A stretch of 9,347 bases of DNA from Betaproteobacteria bacterium (GCA_007280315.1 QYQC01000177.1:1-9347), one strand, 5' to 3'; positions 1 to 6,360 are shown, counted from the stretch's first letter. Made by a program: numbers and translations. Notes: generated from the sequence alone by a model not told the origin.

Positions 1-2
1 CA

Positions 3-758
3 ACCATAGTGGCCCAGGTAACCGGTACACTGTTCTCGAGTTTCCCGTCGTCTGCGGCACCCTCTGCGCAAATCGCCACCACGACGACTGGTAACAGCTA
101 TGCCTCGGTTCTGAAAAATATCTCCGGCGGCGATCGCCCGTTGTTCAACCAGGGCCTGGCCTTCGGTGGCAGTTTTCCGTCGGCCTACGGCACCTTCGGC
201 AGTGACGGCACTGTGACCGGCATTCTGACCAAGAACGTGCTTGATACCAACGCATTTACATACACTATCGATGGCGATGCCGCCGGTTCGACCTCGCTCA
301 ACGCGAACGCGCCGAAGTTGACCGCGGTTGCGGATGCCAACCGCCTGCGCCGCGACGGACTGCGCTGGATTCCCAGGGTCAACGGCGAGTTCAAGATTCC
401 CGTGGTATCGATCCATACGCTGGGCGACCTGTTCGTTCCGTTCAGCATGGAGCAGGTATACCAGAAGCGGGTGGCTGCCAAAGGCAACAGCGGCTACCTG
501 GTTCAGCGCGCGATTCGCGGCGCCAGTCACTGCGACTTCACCACTGCGGAGCAGGTGGACGCGTTCGACGCCATGATCAAGTGGGAGCGAGATGGGGTCA
601 AGCCGGCGGGTGACGATGTCGTGACTCCGGCTACGGTGGCAGCCAGCACCTTTGGCTGCACCTACACCAAGAATACGCTTGGGCCGGATGAAAGCGGGAC
701 GACCAAGGCCCTGCGTCCGGTGATTCTCGCCACGACTGCGGCGTGCCCGACACCCTGA
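3..758 (+). CDS. Alpha/beta hydrolase, C-terminal part (5' end outside window)
   Basis: The reading frame is open to the left edge, so the true start lies outside; a GTG at 9 is only an internal candidate. Residues below are counted from that GTG. The visible 249-residue part ends like an alpha/beta-hydrolase. A strand 'IPVVSIHTLGD' ends in Asp140 in the usual place of the catalytic acid, and 'IRGASHCDF' carries His174 in the usual place of the catalytic histidine. A helix with 'AFDAMIKW' follows. The nucleophile serine elbow must lie upstream and cannot be checked. A Ser/Thr/Ala-rich stretch opens the visible part. Cys207 and Cys246 in the tail could form a disulfide, which would fit an exported esterase, but the signal peptide region is missing. 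It resembles conserved betaproteobacterial hydrolases of unknown substrate. It converges on hemF and has its own terminator. The fold is fairly sure; the substrate is unknown. Confidence 0.75.
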   Translation, partial: TIVAQVTGTLFSSFPSSAAPSAQIATTTTGNSYASVLKNISGGDRPLFNQGLAFGGSFPSAYGTFGSDGTVTGILTKNVLDTNAFTYTIDGDAAGSTSLNANAPKLTAVADANRLRRDGLRWIPRVNGEFKIPVVSIHTLGDLFVPFSMEQVYQKRVAAKGNSGYLVQRAIRGASHCDFTTAEQVDAFDAMIKWERDGVKPAGDDVVTPATVAASTFGCTYTKNTLGPDESGTTKALRPVILATTAACPTP

Positions 759-783
759 TACCGATCTCGGGGTAAGGAAATCC

Positions 784-810
784 AAGGGAGCCTTCGGGCT
801 CCCTTTTTTT
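784..810 (+). terminator. Rho-independent terminator of the hydrolase gene
   Basis: A perfect 9-bp stem (784-792 with 797-805) closes a TTCG tetraloop with a C-G closing pair, the extra-stable UUCG type. A run of seven T (804-810) follows on the plus strand. It lies 26 nt after the hydrolase stop. Read on the minus strand the same stem is followed only by TTGGATTT, so it would terminate hemF transcripts less well. It is the only clear candidate between the convergent genes. Confidence 0.93.
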
Positions 811-863
811 ATTCCTGCGGGACTGCGGCGGTACCGTATCTACTGCCAGCGCCGAATCGCAGC

Positions 864-1760
864 CTAGACCCAGTCCCTGGCGACGAGGAAATCGCTGTAG
901 AGTTTCGCTTCGGGGGTGCCGGGTTCAGGCTTCCAGTCATAGCGCCATTTCACCACCGGCGGCATCGACATCAGGATCGCCTCGGTACGGCCACCCGACT
1001 GCAGGCCGAACAGCGTGCCGCGGTCGTAGACCAGGTTGAATTCTACGTAGCGTCCGCGGCGATAGGCCTGGAAGTCGCGCTCGCGCTCGCCAAACACATG
1101 GTCCCTGCGCTTCTCGATGATCGGTGCGTAGGCATCGATGAAATGATCACCCACGCTTTGCGTCAGCGCGAAGCAGCTATCGAAATCCGGCTGGTTCAGG
1201 TCGTCGAAAAATACGCCGCCTACGCCGCGCGGCTCGTTGCGGTGTTTGAGAAAAAAGTACCGGTCGCACCAGGCCTTGAATTCAGTGTGACGGCCGGCGC
1301 CGAAGGGATCGAGCGCGCGCTTGCAGGTGCGGTGGAAGTGCTCGGCATCCCCGGCAAATCCGTAGTAGGGCGTCAGATCCATGCCGCCGCCGAACCAGAA
1401 CGCGGGTTCGGCACCCTCCTTGGTCGCGAGAAAGAAGCGCACATTCATGTGCACCGTGGGGCAGTAGGGATTGCGCGGATGCAGCACCAGTGACACGCCC
1501 ATCGCCTCCCAAGCGCGTCCGGCCAGTTCGGGGCGCGAGGCGCTGGCGGAGGGCGGCAGGGCCGCGCCCTGCACATGCGAGAAGTTCACACCGCCGCGCT
1601 CGAACAGATTGCCTTCCTCGATCACGCGGCTGATGCCGCCCCCGCCCTCGGGGCGGTCCCAGCGCTCCTCGCGAAACGGATTGCCATCGAGCTTTTCCAG
1701 CGAAGCGACGATGCGCCGTTGCAGGCCGAGCAGGTAGTCTTTGACTGCGGGTGAATTCAT
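864..1760 (-). CDS. hemF: Oxygen-dependent coproporphyrinogen III oxidase
   Basis: HemF oxidatively decarboxylates coproporphyrinogen III to protoporphyrinogen IX using O2, a late cytosolic step of haem synthesis. The 298 residues match the usual family length of about 300. Clear family blocks are 'GGGGISRVIEEG' near 39-50, 'HPRNPY' at 94, 'HMNVRFF' at 104, 'WFGGGMDLTPYYG' at 122-134, 'KHRNEPRGVGGVFFDDL' at 172-188 and 'RGRYVEFNLVYDRGT' near 215-229. Conserved histidines 94, 104, 143 and 173 are present. The ATG at 1760 gives a normal N-terminus. No Shine-Dalgarno sequence precedes it; GTTTACC sits directly upstream. A candidate promoter lies at 1791-1799. It shares the strand of purD but is separated by 296 bp of palindromes, so it may be expressed independently. 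It is the last minus-strand gene before a convergent gene. Confidence 0.97.
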   Translation of the reverse strand: MNSPAVKDYLLGLQRRIVASLEKLDGNPFREERWDRPEGGGGISRVIEEGNLFERGGVNFSHVQGAALPPSASASRPELAGRAWEAMGVSLVLHPRNPYCPTVHMNVRFFLATKEGAEPAFWFGGGMDLTPYYGFAGDAEHFHRTCKRALDPFGAGRHTEFKAWCDRYFFLKHRNEPRGVGGVFFDDLNQPDFDSCFALTQSVGDHFIDAYAPIIEKRRDHVFGERERDFQAYRRGRYVEFNLVYDRGTLFGLQSGGRTEAILMSMPPVVKWRYDWKPEPGTPEAKLYSDFLVARDWV

Positions 1761-1777
1761 GGGTAAACGTTTGACGA

Positions 1778-1799
1778 AATCAGAACACTGATTCTAGCA
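1778..1799 (-). promoter_or_regulatory. Candidate hemF promoter (extended -10) with overlapping dyad
   Basis: On the minus strand TGCTAGAAT (1799-1791) fits an extended -10, TGnTATAAT with one mismatch. The -35 region at the expected distance is poor, as is common for extended -10 promoters. Transcription would start near 1784, giving a leader of about 24 nt. A perfect 6-bp dyad with a 4-nt centre, AATCAG-N4-CTGATT (1778-1793), covers the -10 and the start point, where a repressor would act. The dyad is not an FNR box. This is inferred from sequence only. Confidence 0.45.
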
Positions 1800-1845
1800 G
1801 CAGGGCACTGAATCGCGTCTTCCTTTGCAGCAGCATTGCGAAGTT

Positions 1846-1869
1846 GCGCGGACGAGAACCCGTCCGCGC
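1846..1869. repeat. Palindrome A, 9-bp stem, purD-hemF spacer
   Basis: A perfect inverted repeat GCGCGGACG (1846-1854) and CGTCCGCGC (1861-1869) surrounds a 6-nt loop AGAACC. Its apical CGGACG differs by one base from the CGGATG tip of the two larger hairpins nearby. There is no T-run on either side, so it is not a standard terminator. It is separated from palindrome B by one base. Confidence 0.85.
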
Positions 1870-1870
1870 G

Positions 1871-1921
1871 GATCACCGATTGCGCTCGGATGAAAGGGCC
1901 ATCCGTGCGCAATCGGTGATC
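1871..1921. repeat. Palindrome B, 51-nt hairpin with 22-bp arms
   Basis: The arms are 1871-1892 and 1900-1921 with a 7-nt loop, AAAGGGC on the plus strand. The outer 15 bp (GATCACCGATTGCGC and its complement) pair perfectly. One T-T mismatch follows (1886/1906), then a 6-bp apical stem CGGATG/CATCCG. Total length, arm length, loop length and the apical six pairs are the same as in palindrome C. No T-run follows on either strand. Confidence 0.93.
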
Positions 1922-1944
1922 TTGTATAGAACCCCCATGCCTTG

Positions 1945-1960
1945 TCTGGTGTTAACCAGA
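1945..1960. repeat. Small palindrome between the two large hairpins
   Basis: TCTGGT (1945-1950) pairs with ACCAGA (1955-1960) across a GTTA loop. The last base is also the first base of palindrome C, so the two structures abut and could compete or stack. Confidence 0.6.
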
Positions 1961-2010
1961 ACCGTGATTTCTGTACGGATGTGCTTTCCATCCGTACAGA
2001 AATCACGGTT
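1960..2010. repeat. Palindrome C, 51-nt perfect hairpin with 22-bp arms
   Basis: The arms 1960-1981 and 1989-2010 pair without a mismatch over 22 bp around a 7-nt loop, TGCTTTC on the plus strand. The arm begins AACCGTGATTTCTGTA and ends in the same CGGATG tip as palindrome B. Outside the tip only about 5 of 16 arm positions match B. The loop contains CTTT, whereas B's loop contains AAAG, as if the two lay in opposite orientation. There is no T-run after it. Confidence 0.95.
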
Positions 2011-2011
2011 G

Positions 2012-2044
2012 GCGCGCGCAGCGCGCAAATCCGCTGACAGCGGA
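2012..2044. repeat. Two short palindromes just downstream of purD
   Basis: GCGCGC (2012-2017) pairs with GCGCGC (2021-2026) around GCA. TCCGCT (2030-2035) pairs with AGCGGA (2039-2044) around GAC. On the minus strand the second stem lies 12 nt after the purD stop and is followed by only three T, so it would be at best a weak terminator or an mRNA-end stabiliser. Confidence 0.6.
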
Positions 2045-2056
2045 CGAAGCGAGTGC

Positions 2057-3343
2057 TTATGGTTTTTTCGCCGCGATGGCGCGATGGCCGATATCGCGGC
2101 GCAGCTGCATGCCGGCGAATTGAATGGCGTCGACCGCCTGATAGGCGCGGCGCTGCGCCATTTTGACGCTGTCGCCGAGAGCCGTGACGCACAACACGCG
2201 CCCGCCGCTCACCAGAATCTGATCGTTCTCGAGTGCCGTGCCGGCGTGAAACACTTTGCAGTCCGCGATCTGTTCGGTGTGTTTGGGGAGCCCGCTGATG
2301 AGGGCGCCTTTTTTCGGAGCGTCCGGATAATTGGCGGCGGCAAGCACCACGCCAAGGGCGGTGCGCCGGTCCCAGTCGATCTCGGCCCCATCCAGCGTGC
2401 CGGCGCAGGCGCGCTCGAACAGCTCGAACAGGTCGGATTTCAGGCGCAGCATGATTGGCTGGGTTTCCGGGTCGCCCAGACGGCAGTTGAATTCCACCGT
2501 TTTCGGATTTCCCGCCGCGTCTATCATCAGGCCGGCGTAAAGGAAGCCGCTGTAGGGGACGCCGTCGCCGGCCATGCCATGAATGGTCGGAAGAATGATC
2601 TCGCGCATCACCTGCGCGTGCAGTTCCGGCGTCACCACCGGAGCGGGCGAGTAGGCGCCCATGCCGCCGGTATTGGGGCCGCTATCGCCATCGCGCAGGC
2701 GCTTGTGGTCCTGGCTGGTAGCGAGCGCGAGTACGTGCGCGCCGTCGCTCAGGACAATAAAGCTCGCTTCCTCTCCGGCGAGATACTCCTCGATCACCAC
2801 GCGTGCGCCGGCATCGCCCATCTTGTTGGCGACCAGCATCAGGTCGACGGCGGCGTGCGCCTCACCAGCCGTCATCGCCACGATTACGCCTTTGCCCGCG
2901 GCGAGGCCGTCCGCCTTGATCACGATGGGCGCGCCCTGCTGTTCCACATAGGCGTGCGCCCGCGCGGCGTCGCTGAAGGTGGCGTAGGCTGCGGTGGGAA
3001 TGCTATGCCGCTGCATGAACCGTTTGGCAAAATCCTTGGAGCTTTCCAGTTGCGCCGCGGCGCGGGTCGGGCCGAAAATCTTCAGCCCTCTGGCGCGGAA
3101 CAGGTCGACCACGCCCGCGGCGAGCGCCGCTTCCGGGCCGACTACGGTGAGATGAACGGAATGTTCCTGCGCGAACGCGGCCAGTTGCGGCAGGTCGGTG
3201 ATGGGAACATTTTCCAGGCCGGGTTCCTGCGCCGTGCCGGCGTTGCCCGGTGCGACGTAGACCTTCTGCACGCGCTCGCTCTGCGCCAGTTTCCACGCGA
3301 GAGCGTGCTCGCGACCGCCCGAGCCGATCACCAATAGCTTCAT
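2057..3343 (-). CDS. purD: Phosphoribosylamine-glycine ligase (GAR synthetase)
   Basis: PurD joins 5-phosphoribosylamine and glycine using ATP to give glycinamide ribonucleotide, step two of de novo purine synthesis. The 428 residues match the normal single-domain bacterial enzyme; there are no PurM or PurN fusions. The N-terminal dinucleotide-like loop 'GSGGREHA' is at 7-14. The ATP-grasp part shows 'IKADGLAAGKGV' at 142-153, 'QDHKRLRDGDSGPNTGGMGAYSP' (positions 211-233) and 'EFNCRLGDPETQ' at 284-295 with the metal-binding Glu and Asn. The ATG at 3343 is the natural family start and lies 9 nt after the purH stop, so it is almost certainly co-transcribed and probably translationally coupled with purH. 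The Shine-Dalgarno is weak. Downstream lies the palindrome cluster. Confidence 0.98.
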   Translation of the reverse strand: MKLLVIGSGGREHALAWKLAQSERVQKVYVAPGNAGTAQEPGLENVPITDLPQLAAFAQEHSVHLTVVGPEAALAAGVVDLFRARGLKIFGPTRAAAQLESSKDFAKRFMQRHSIPTAAYATFSDAARAHAYVEQQGAPIVIKADGLAAGKGVIVAMTAGEAHAAVDLMLVANKMGDAGARVVIEEYLAGEEASFIVLSDGAHVLALATSQDHKRLRDGDSGPNTGGMGAYSPAPVVTPELHAQVMREIILPTIHGMAGDGVPYSGFLYAGLMIDAAGNPKTVEFNCRLGDPETQPIMLRLKSDLFELFERACAGTLDGAEIDWDRRTALGVVLAAANYPDAPKKGALISGLPKHTEQIADCKVFHAGTALENDQILVSGGRVLCVTALGDSVKMAQRRAYQAVDAIQFAGMQLRRDIGHRAIAAKKP

Positions 3344-3352
3344 GACCGTGGA

Positions 3353-4918
3353 TCAGTGCCGGAAATGGCGATGGCCGGTATAGACCATCACCAGACCGAG
3401 TTCATCGGCTACGGCCACCACTTCCTCGTCGCGCATGCTGCCGCCGGGCTGAATGATCGCCCTGGCGCCTGCCTCCGCCACAACGTCGACGCCGTCGCGA
3501 AACGGGAAGAAGGCGTCAGACGCCACCACCGAGCCCGCCAGCGACAGACCGGCGTTTTTCGCCTTTATTGCGGCGATGCGCGCGCTGTCGACGCGGCTCA
3601 TCTGTCCCGCGCCCACGCCCAGGGTCCGGCCATCGCCACAAAACACGATGGCGTTGGACTTGACGAACTTGGCCACGCGCCAGGCGAACAGGAGTTGTTG
3701 CAGCTCCGTATCGGTGGGTTTTTTCCGCGTGACCACGCGCAACTCGGTGGCCGCGACGTTTTTCGCGTCCGGCGTCTGCACCAACAGGCCGCCGCCGACG
3801 CGCTTGAAGTCGTAGCGATTGCCGCCCGCCGCCGGCGGAACAGTGAGCACGCGCACATTGGTCTTGGATTCGAGCGCCTTTCTCGCTGCCGCGTCGTACG
3901 CCGGCGCGATCAGCACCTCGGCGAATTGCTTGCTCACCGCTTCGGCGGTGGCTGCATCGAGCGGCCGGTTGAACGCGATGATGCCGCCGAAAGCCGAGGT
4001 GGGATCGGTCTGAAACGCGCGCTGGTAGGCGTCGAGCGTACCGCCGCCGGTGGCAACGCCGCAGGGATTGGCATGCTTGACGATGACGCAGGCAGGCTCG
4101 GAAAAAGTCTTGACGCATTCCCAGGCCGCATCCGCATCGCCGACGTTGTTGTAGGAGAGCTCTTTGCCCTGCAGCTGCGTGTAGCTGGCGAGGCTGCCTG
4201 CCGCGGGCGCGAGGTCGCGATAGAAAGCGGCGCTCTGGTGCGGATTTTCGCCGTAGCGCATCGCCTGCACGCGGGCGAACTGCAGCGTCAGGCTCTCGGG
4301 GTAGTCCTGGCTCTTCCCTTCTGCATCCAGGCCAGTCAGATAGTTGCTGATCGCGCCGTCATAGGCGGCGGTATGGGTAAACACTTTTTTCGCCAGCGCA
4401 AAGCGCGTGGCGGCGCTCACCGTTCCGGCATTGGCCTGAAGTTCATCGAGTAATGGCTGGTAATCGGCCGGATCGACCAGCACCGCAACGCCGGTGTGAT
4501 TCTTCGCCGCCGAGCGCAGCATGGTCGGGCCGCCGATGTCGATGTTCTCGATCGCATCGGCCAGCTTGCACCCGGGCTTGGCGATGGTTTCGTTGAACGG
4601 GTAGAGATTGACCACCACCAGATCGATCGGCTCGATGCCCGCGTCCTTGATCGCCTCCATGTGCGCCGGCACGTCGCGCCTTGCCAGCAGTCCGCCGTGG
4701 ATCATCGGATGCAAGGTCTTGAGCCGCCCGTCGAGCATTTCCGGATAGCCGGTGTAGGAGGCCACCTCGGTTACGGTGATGCCGTTTTGCGCCAGCAGCT
4801 TGGCGGTGCCGCCGGTGGAGAGGATGGCGACCTGCATTTCGGTCAGCGCGCGCGCGAGTTCGACCACGCCGGTTTTGTCTGACACGCTGATGAGGGCCTG
4901 CTTGACGAGGATGCTCAT
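3353..4918 (-). CDS. purH: Bifunctional AICAR transformylase / IMP cyclohydrolase
   Basis: PurH catalyses the last two steps of de novo IMP synthesis: formylation of AICAR with 10-formyl-tetrahydrofolate, then ring closure. Length 521 is usual. The N-terminal cyclohydrolase domain (about 1-150) has 'LSTGGTAK' at 33-40, 'GRLKTLHP' at 64-71 with Lys67, 'NLYPF' at 104-108 and 'ENIDIGGP' at 124-131. The transformylase domain has 'RYGENPHQ' at 221-228, 'KELSYNN' at 252-258, the catalytic 'KHANPCG' at 281-287 (Lys-His pair), 'TSAFGG' at 307-312, 'SNAIV' at 421-425 and 'GVGAGQMSRVDS' at 434-445. The ATG at 4918 gives the standard 'ALISVSDKTG' N-terminus. No Shine-Dalgarno is seen; GTTTACC precedes the ATG by one base, as in hemF. 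It follows fis after 90 bp without a terminator and leads into purD. Confidence 0.98.
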   Translation of the reverse strand: MSILVKQALISVSDKTGVVELARALTEMQVAILSTGGTAKLLAQNGITVTEVASYTGYPEMLDGRLKTLHPMIHGGLLARRDVPAHMEAIKDAGIEPIDLVVVNLYPFNETIAKPGCKLADAIENIDIGGPTMLRSAAKNHTGVAVLVDPADYQPLLDELQANAGTVSAATRFALAKKVFTHTAAYDGAISNYLTGLDAEGKSQDYPESLTLQFARVQAMRYGENPHQSAAFYRDLAPAAGSLASYTQLQGKELSYNNVGDADAAWECVKTFSEPACVIVKHANPCGVATGGGTLDAYQRAFQTDPTSAFGGIIAFNRPLDAATAEAVSKQFAEVLIAPAYDAAARKALESKTNVRVLTVPPAAGGNRYDFKRVGGGLLVQTPDAKNVAATELRVVTRKKPTDTELQQLLFAWRVAKFVKSNAIVFCGDGRTLGVGAGQMSRVDSARIAAIKAKNAGLSLAGSVVASDAFFPFRDGVDVVAEAGARAIIQPGGSMRDEEVVAVADELGLVMVYTGHRHFRH

Positions 4919-5008
4919 TGGTAAACCCGGGCGATGAGGAGTGAGAAAAGGGTGATCCGCGGTCGGAAGCGGGCGCGCGATTCTGTCTGTCGCCCGTTAC
5001 GCACGGCG

Positions 5009-5251
5009 TCACATTTTTATTTTCAGCTGCTCGATTTTTTTGCGCAGCGTGTTGCGATTGATGCCGAGCCACTTGGCCGCCACCGTCTGGTTGCCCTCGG
5101 CGTGCGCCAGCACCACTTCGATCATCGGCTTTTCGACGTTCTTCAATACCATCTCGTGGACGGCGCGCGGGCGCTCTCCGTCAAGATCCTTGAAGTATTT
5201 TTCCAGGGCCTTGCGTACGCACTCGGCGATTTCACTGGCGCGCGGTGTCAT
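5009..5251 (-). CDS. fis: Fis-family nucleoid-associated DNA-binding protein
   Basis: An 80-residue protein, slightly shorter than the 98-residue enterobacterial Fis, as is usual in betaproteobacteria. The C-terminal half 'GNQTVAAKWLGINRNTLRKKIEQL' (53-76) is the Fis helix-turn-helix, with GNQT and the recognition helix 'NRNTLRKK' conserved. The N-terminal part lacks most of the enterobacterial beta-hairpin arm, which contacts invertases, so a recombination-enhancer role is doubtful; this is an inference from length. Fis bends DNA and adjusts rRNA and metabolic transcription to growth rate. The ATG overlaps the dusB stop (ATGA). AGGAGGAG at 5267-5260, 8 nt upstream and inside the dusB coding region, is the only strong Shine-Dalgarno in the window. 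It is expected to be co-transcribed with dusB and perhaps read through into purH. Confidence 0.96.
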   Translation of the reverse strand: MTPRASEIAECVRKALEKYFKDLDGERPRAVHEMVLKNVEKPMIEVVLAHAEGNQTVAAKWLGINRNTLRKKIEQLKIKM

Positions 5252-6255
5252 GCTGCCAACTCCTCCTCATAGCGCAGATGCTCGTGTTGCTGCGCCTGTT
5301 GATCGAAAAACCGGTTCACCGCGGCCAGCTGCTCTTCCACGCTCTGCAGTTGATTCATCGCATGGCGGAAGCTGGCCGAACCGGTCAGGCCCTTGGTGTA
5401 CCAGGAAATGTGCTTGCGCGCGATCTTGACGCCGGTTTCCATGCCGTAGAACGCATACAGGTCGTGCAGATGGGCGATGAGAACCTGATGAATTTCGGTC
5501 ACCAGCGGCGGCGGCAGATGCAATCCGGTCTTCAAGAAGTAATCGATCTCGCGAAAAATCCATGGCCGGCCCTGCGCCGCGCGGCCGATCATGATGCCGT
5601 CGGCTTTGGTGTGGTCGAGCACCTGTTTCGCCTTCTCCGGCGTGGTGATATCGCCGTTGGCTACCACCGGCAGGCGCGTGGCGCGCTTGACTTCGGCGAT
5701 GGTGTCGTACTCGGCATGACCGGTGTAGCCGCAGGCGCGCGTGCGTCCGTGGATCGACAGCAACTGAATGCCGCTCTCCTCGGCGATGTGCGCTACCCTA
5801 AGCGCATTCTTGTTATGCTGGTCCCAGCCGGTGCGAAACTTGAGCGTCACCGGCACCTCCACCGCTTTGACCACGGCCTCCAGAATCCGCCCGACCAGCG
5901 CCTCGTCCTTCAGCAGCGCCGAGCCGGCCATGACGTTGCAGATTTTCTTCGCCGGGCAACCCATGTTGATGTCGATGATCTGCGCCCCTTCGCCGACGTT
6001 GTAGCTCGCGGCCTGCGCCATCATCTGCGGATCCGCACCGGCGATCTGCACCGAAATCGGGTCGGGTTCGCCCTGGTGATTGGCGCGCCGCCGCGTCTTC
6101 TCGCTGCCCCACAGGAGGGAGTTGGACGCCACCATTTCGGATACCGCCATGCCGGCGCCGAATTTCTTGCACAGCTGGCGGAACGGTCTGTCCGTGACCC
6201 CGGCCATCGGCGCAACGAATAGATTATTGCGCAGCACGTGGGGTCCGATTCTCAT
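5248..6255 (-). CDS. dusB: tRNA-dihydrouridine synthase B
   Basis: DusB uses FMN and NADPH to reduce a specific uridine in the tRNA D-loop. The 335-residue protein starts with the flavin-barrel signature 'LFVAPMAGVTDRPFR' (12-26). Cys100 in 'DINMGCPAKK' is the expected proton donor. Lys139 in 'LKFRTGW', His169 in 'SIHGRTR', 'NGDI' at 200-203 and 'GIMIGRAAQGRPWIF' at 220-234 form the FMN and phosphate contacts. The C-terminal helical domain has 'RKHISWYTKG' near 260-269. The pairing with fis strongly supports DusB over DusA or DusC. The last codons (Glu-Glu-Glu) double as the fis ribosome binding site. The ATG at 6255 is the family start with a weak ribosome binding site. A possible promoter lies at 6291-6298. 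Confidence 0.97.
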   Translation of the reverse strand: MRIGPHVLRNNLFVAPMAGVTDRPFRQLCKKFGAGMAVSEMVASNSLLWGSEKTRRRANHQGEPDPISVQIAGADPQMMAQAASYNVGEGAQIIDINMGCPAKKICNVMAGSALLKDEALVGRILEAVVKAVEVPVTLKFRTGWDQHNKNALRVAHIAEESGIQLLSIHGRTRACGYTGHAEYDTIAEVKRATRLPVVANGDITTPEKAKQVLDHTKADGIMIGRAAQGRPWIFREIDYFLKTGLHLPPPLVTEIHQVLIAHLHDLYAFYGMETGVKIARKHISWYTKGLTGSASFRHAMNQLQSVEEQLAAVNRFFDQQAQQHEHLRYEEELAA

Positions 6256-6290
6256 TTCGTTCGATGGGGTTTTTTACTGGGAGGGAGGCA

Positions 6291-6298
6291 ATTCTATA
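6291..6298 (-). promoter_or_regulatory. Possible -10 region of the dusB-fis operon
   Basis: The minus strand reads TATAGAAT here, containing overlapping -10 candidates TATAGA and TAGAAT (the latter one mismatch from consensus). The -35 at 16-18 nt upstream is poor (TTTATC). A start near 6284 would give a leader of about 29 nt before dusB. The surrounding 105-bp spacer is the most AT-rich stretch in the block (6310-6360), which would suit Fis binding, but no site can be called with confidence. Confidence 0.35.
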
Positions 6299-6360
6299 CC
6301 CAATCGGCGGTGAAGATAAATCGAAATATTCACGCCTTCGCCGCAAATAATTCTATTGCG

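Noticed and set aside
1764..1776. AAACGTTT core like the E. coli PurR box, beside hemF
   Set aside because: Only about 10 of 16 positions of the full consensus match. It lies before hemF, not the pur genes, and E. coli-type PurR is not expected in this lineage. An 8-bp palindrome can occur by chance.
1778..1793. FNR-type box upstream of hemF
   Set aside because: The dyad is ATCAG-N4-CTGAT, with half-sites in the opposite sense to TTGAT-N4-ATCAA.
1871..2010. Intrinsic terminators after purD
   Set aside because: Neither large hairpin is followed by a T-run on either strand, and 22-bp stems exceed typical terminator stems.
1846..2044. CRISPR array or integron attC site in the palindrome cluster
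   Set aside because: There are no equal direct repeats with spacers, and no GTTRRRY core pairs with the imperfect attC layout. The units are inverted repeats with differing arms.
1794..2192. Small protein with a repeated motif encoded in the purD-hemF spacer
   Set aside because: The repeated peptide in opposite frames simply reflects the DNA palindromes. There is no start signal or conserved protein character.
1844..3337. Long plus-strand open frame of 497 codons opposite purD
   Set aside because: It mirrors purD in a GC-rich genome, begins inside the palindrome cluster and has Arg/His/Ala-rich low-quality translation with no motif. The same applies to long antisense frames at 3356-4453 and 5245-6222.
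6310..6352. Terminator between ubiH and dusB
   Set aside because: A 9-bp stem (GCGGTGAAG with CTTCGCCGC) has one mismatch, a loop of about 20 nt and no T-run on the minus strand.
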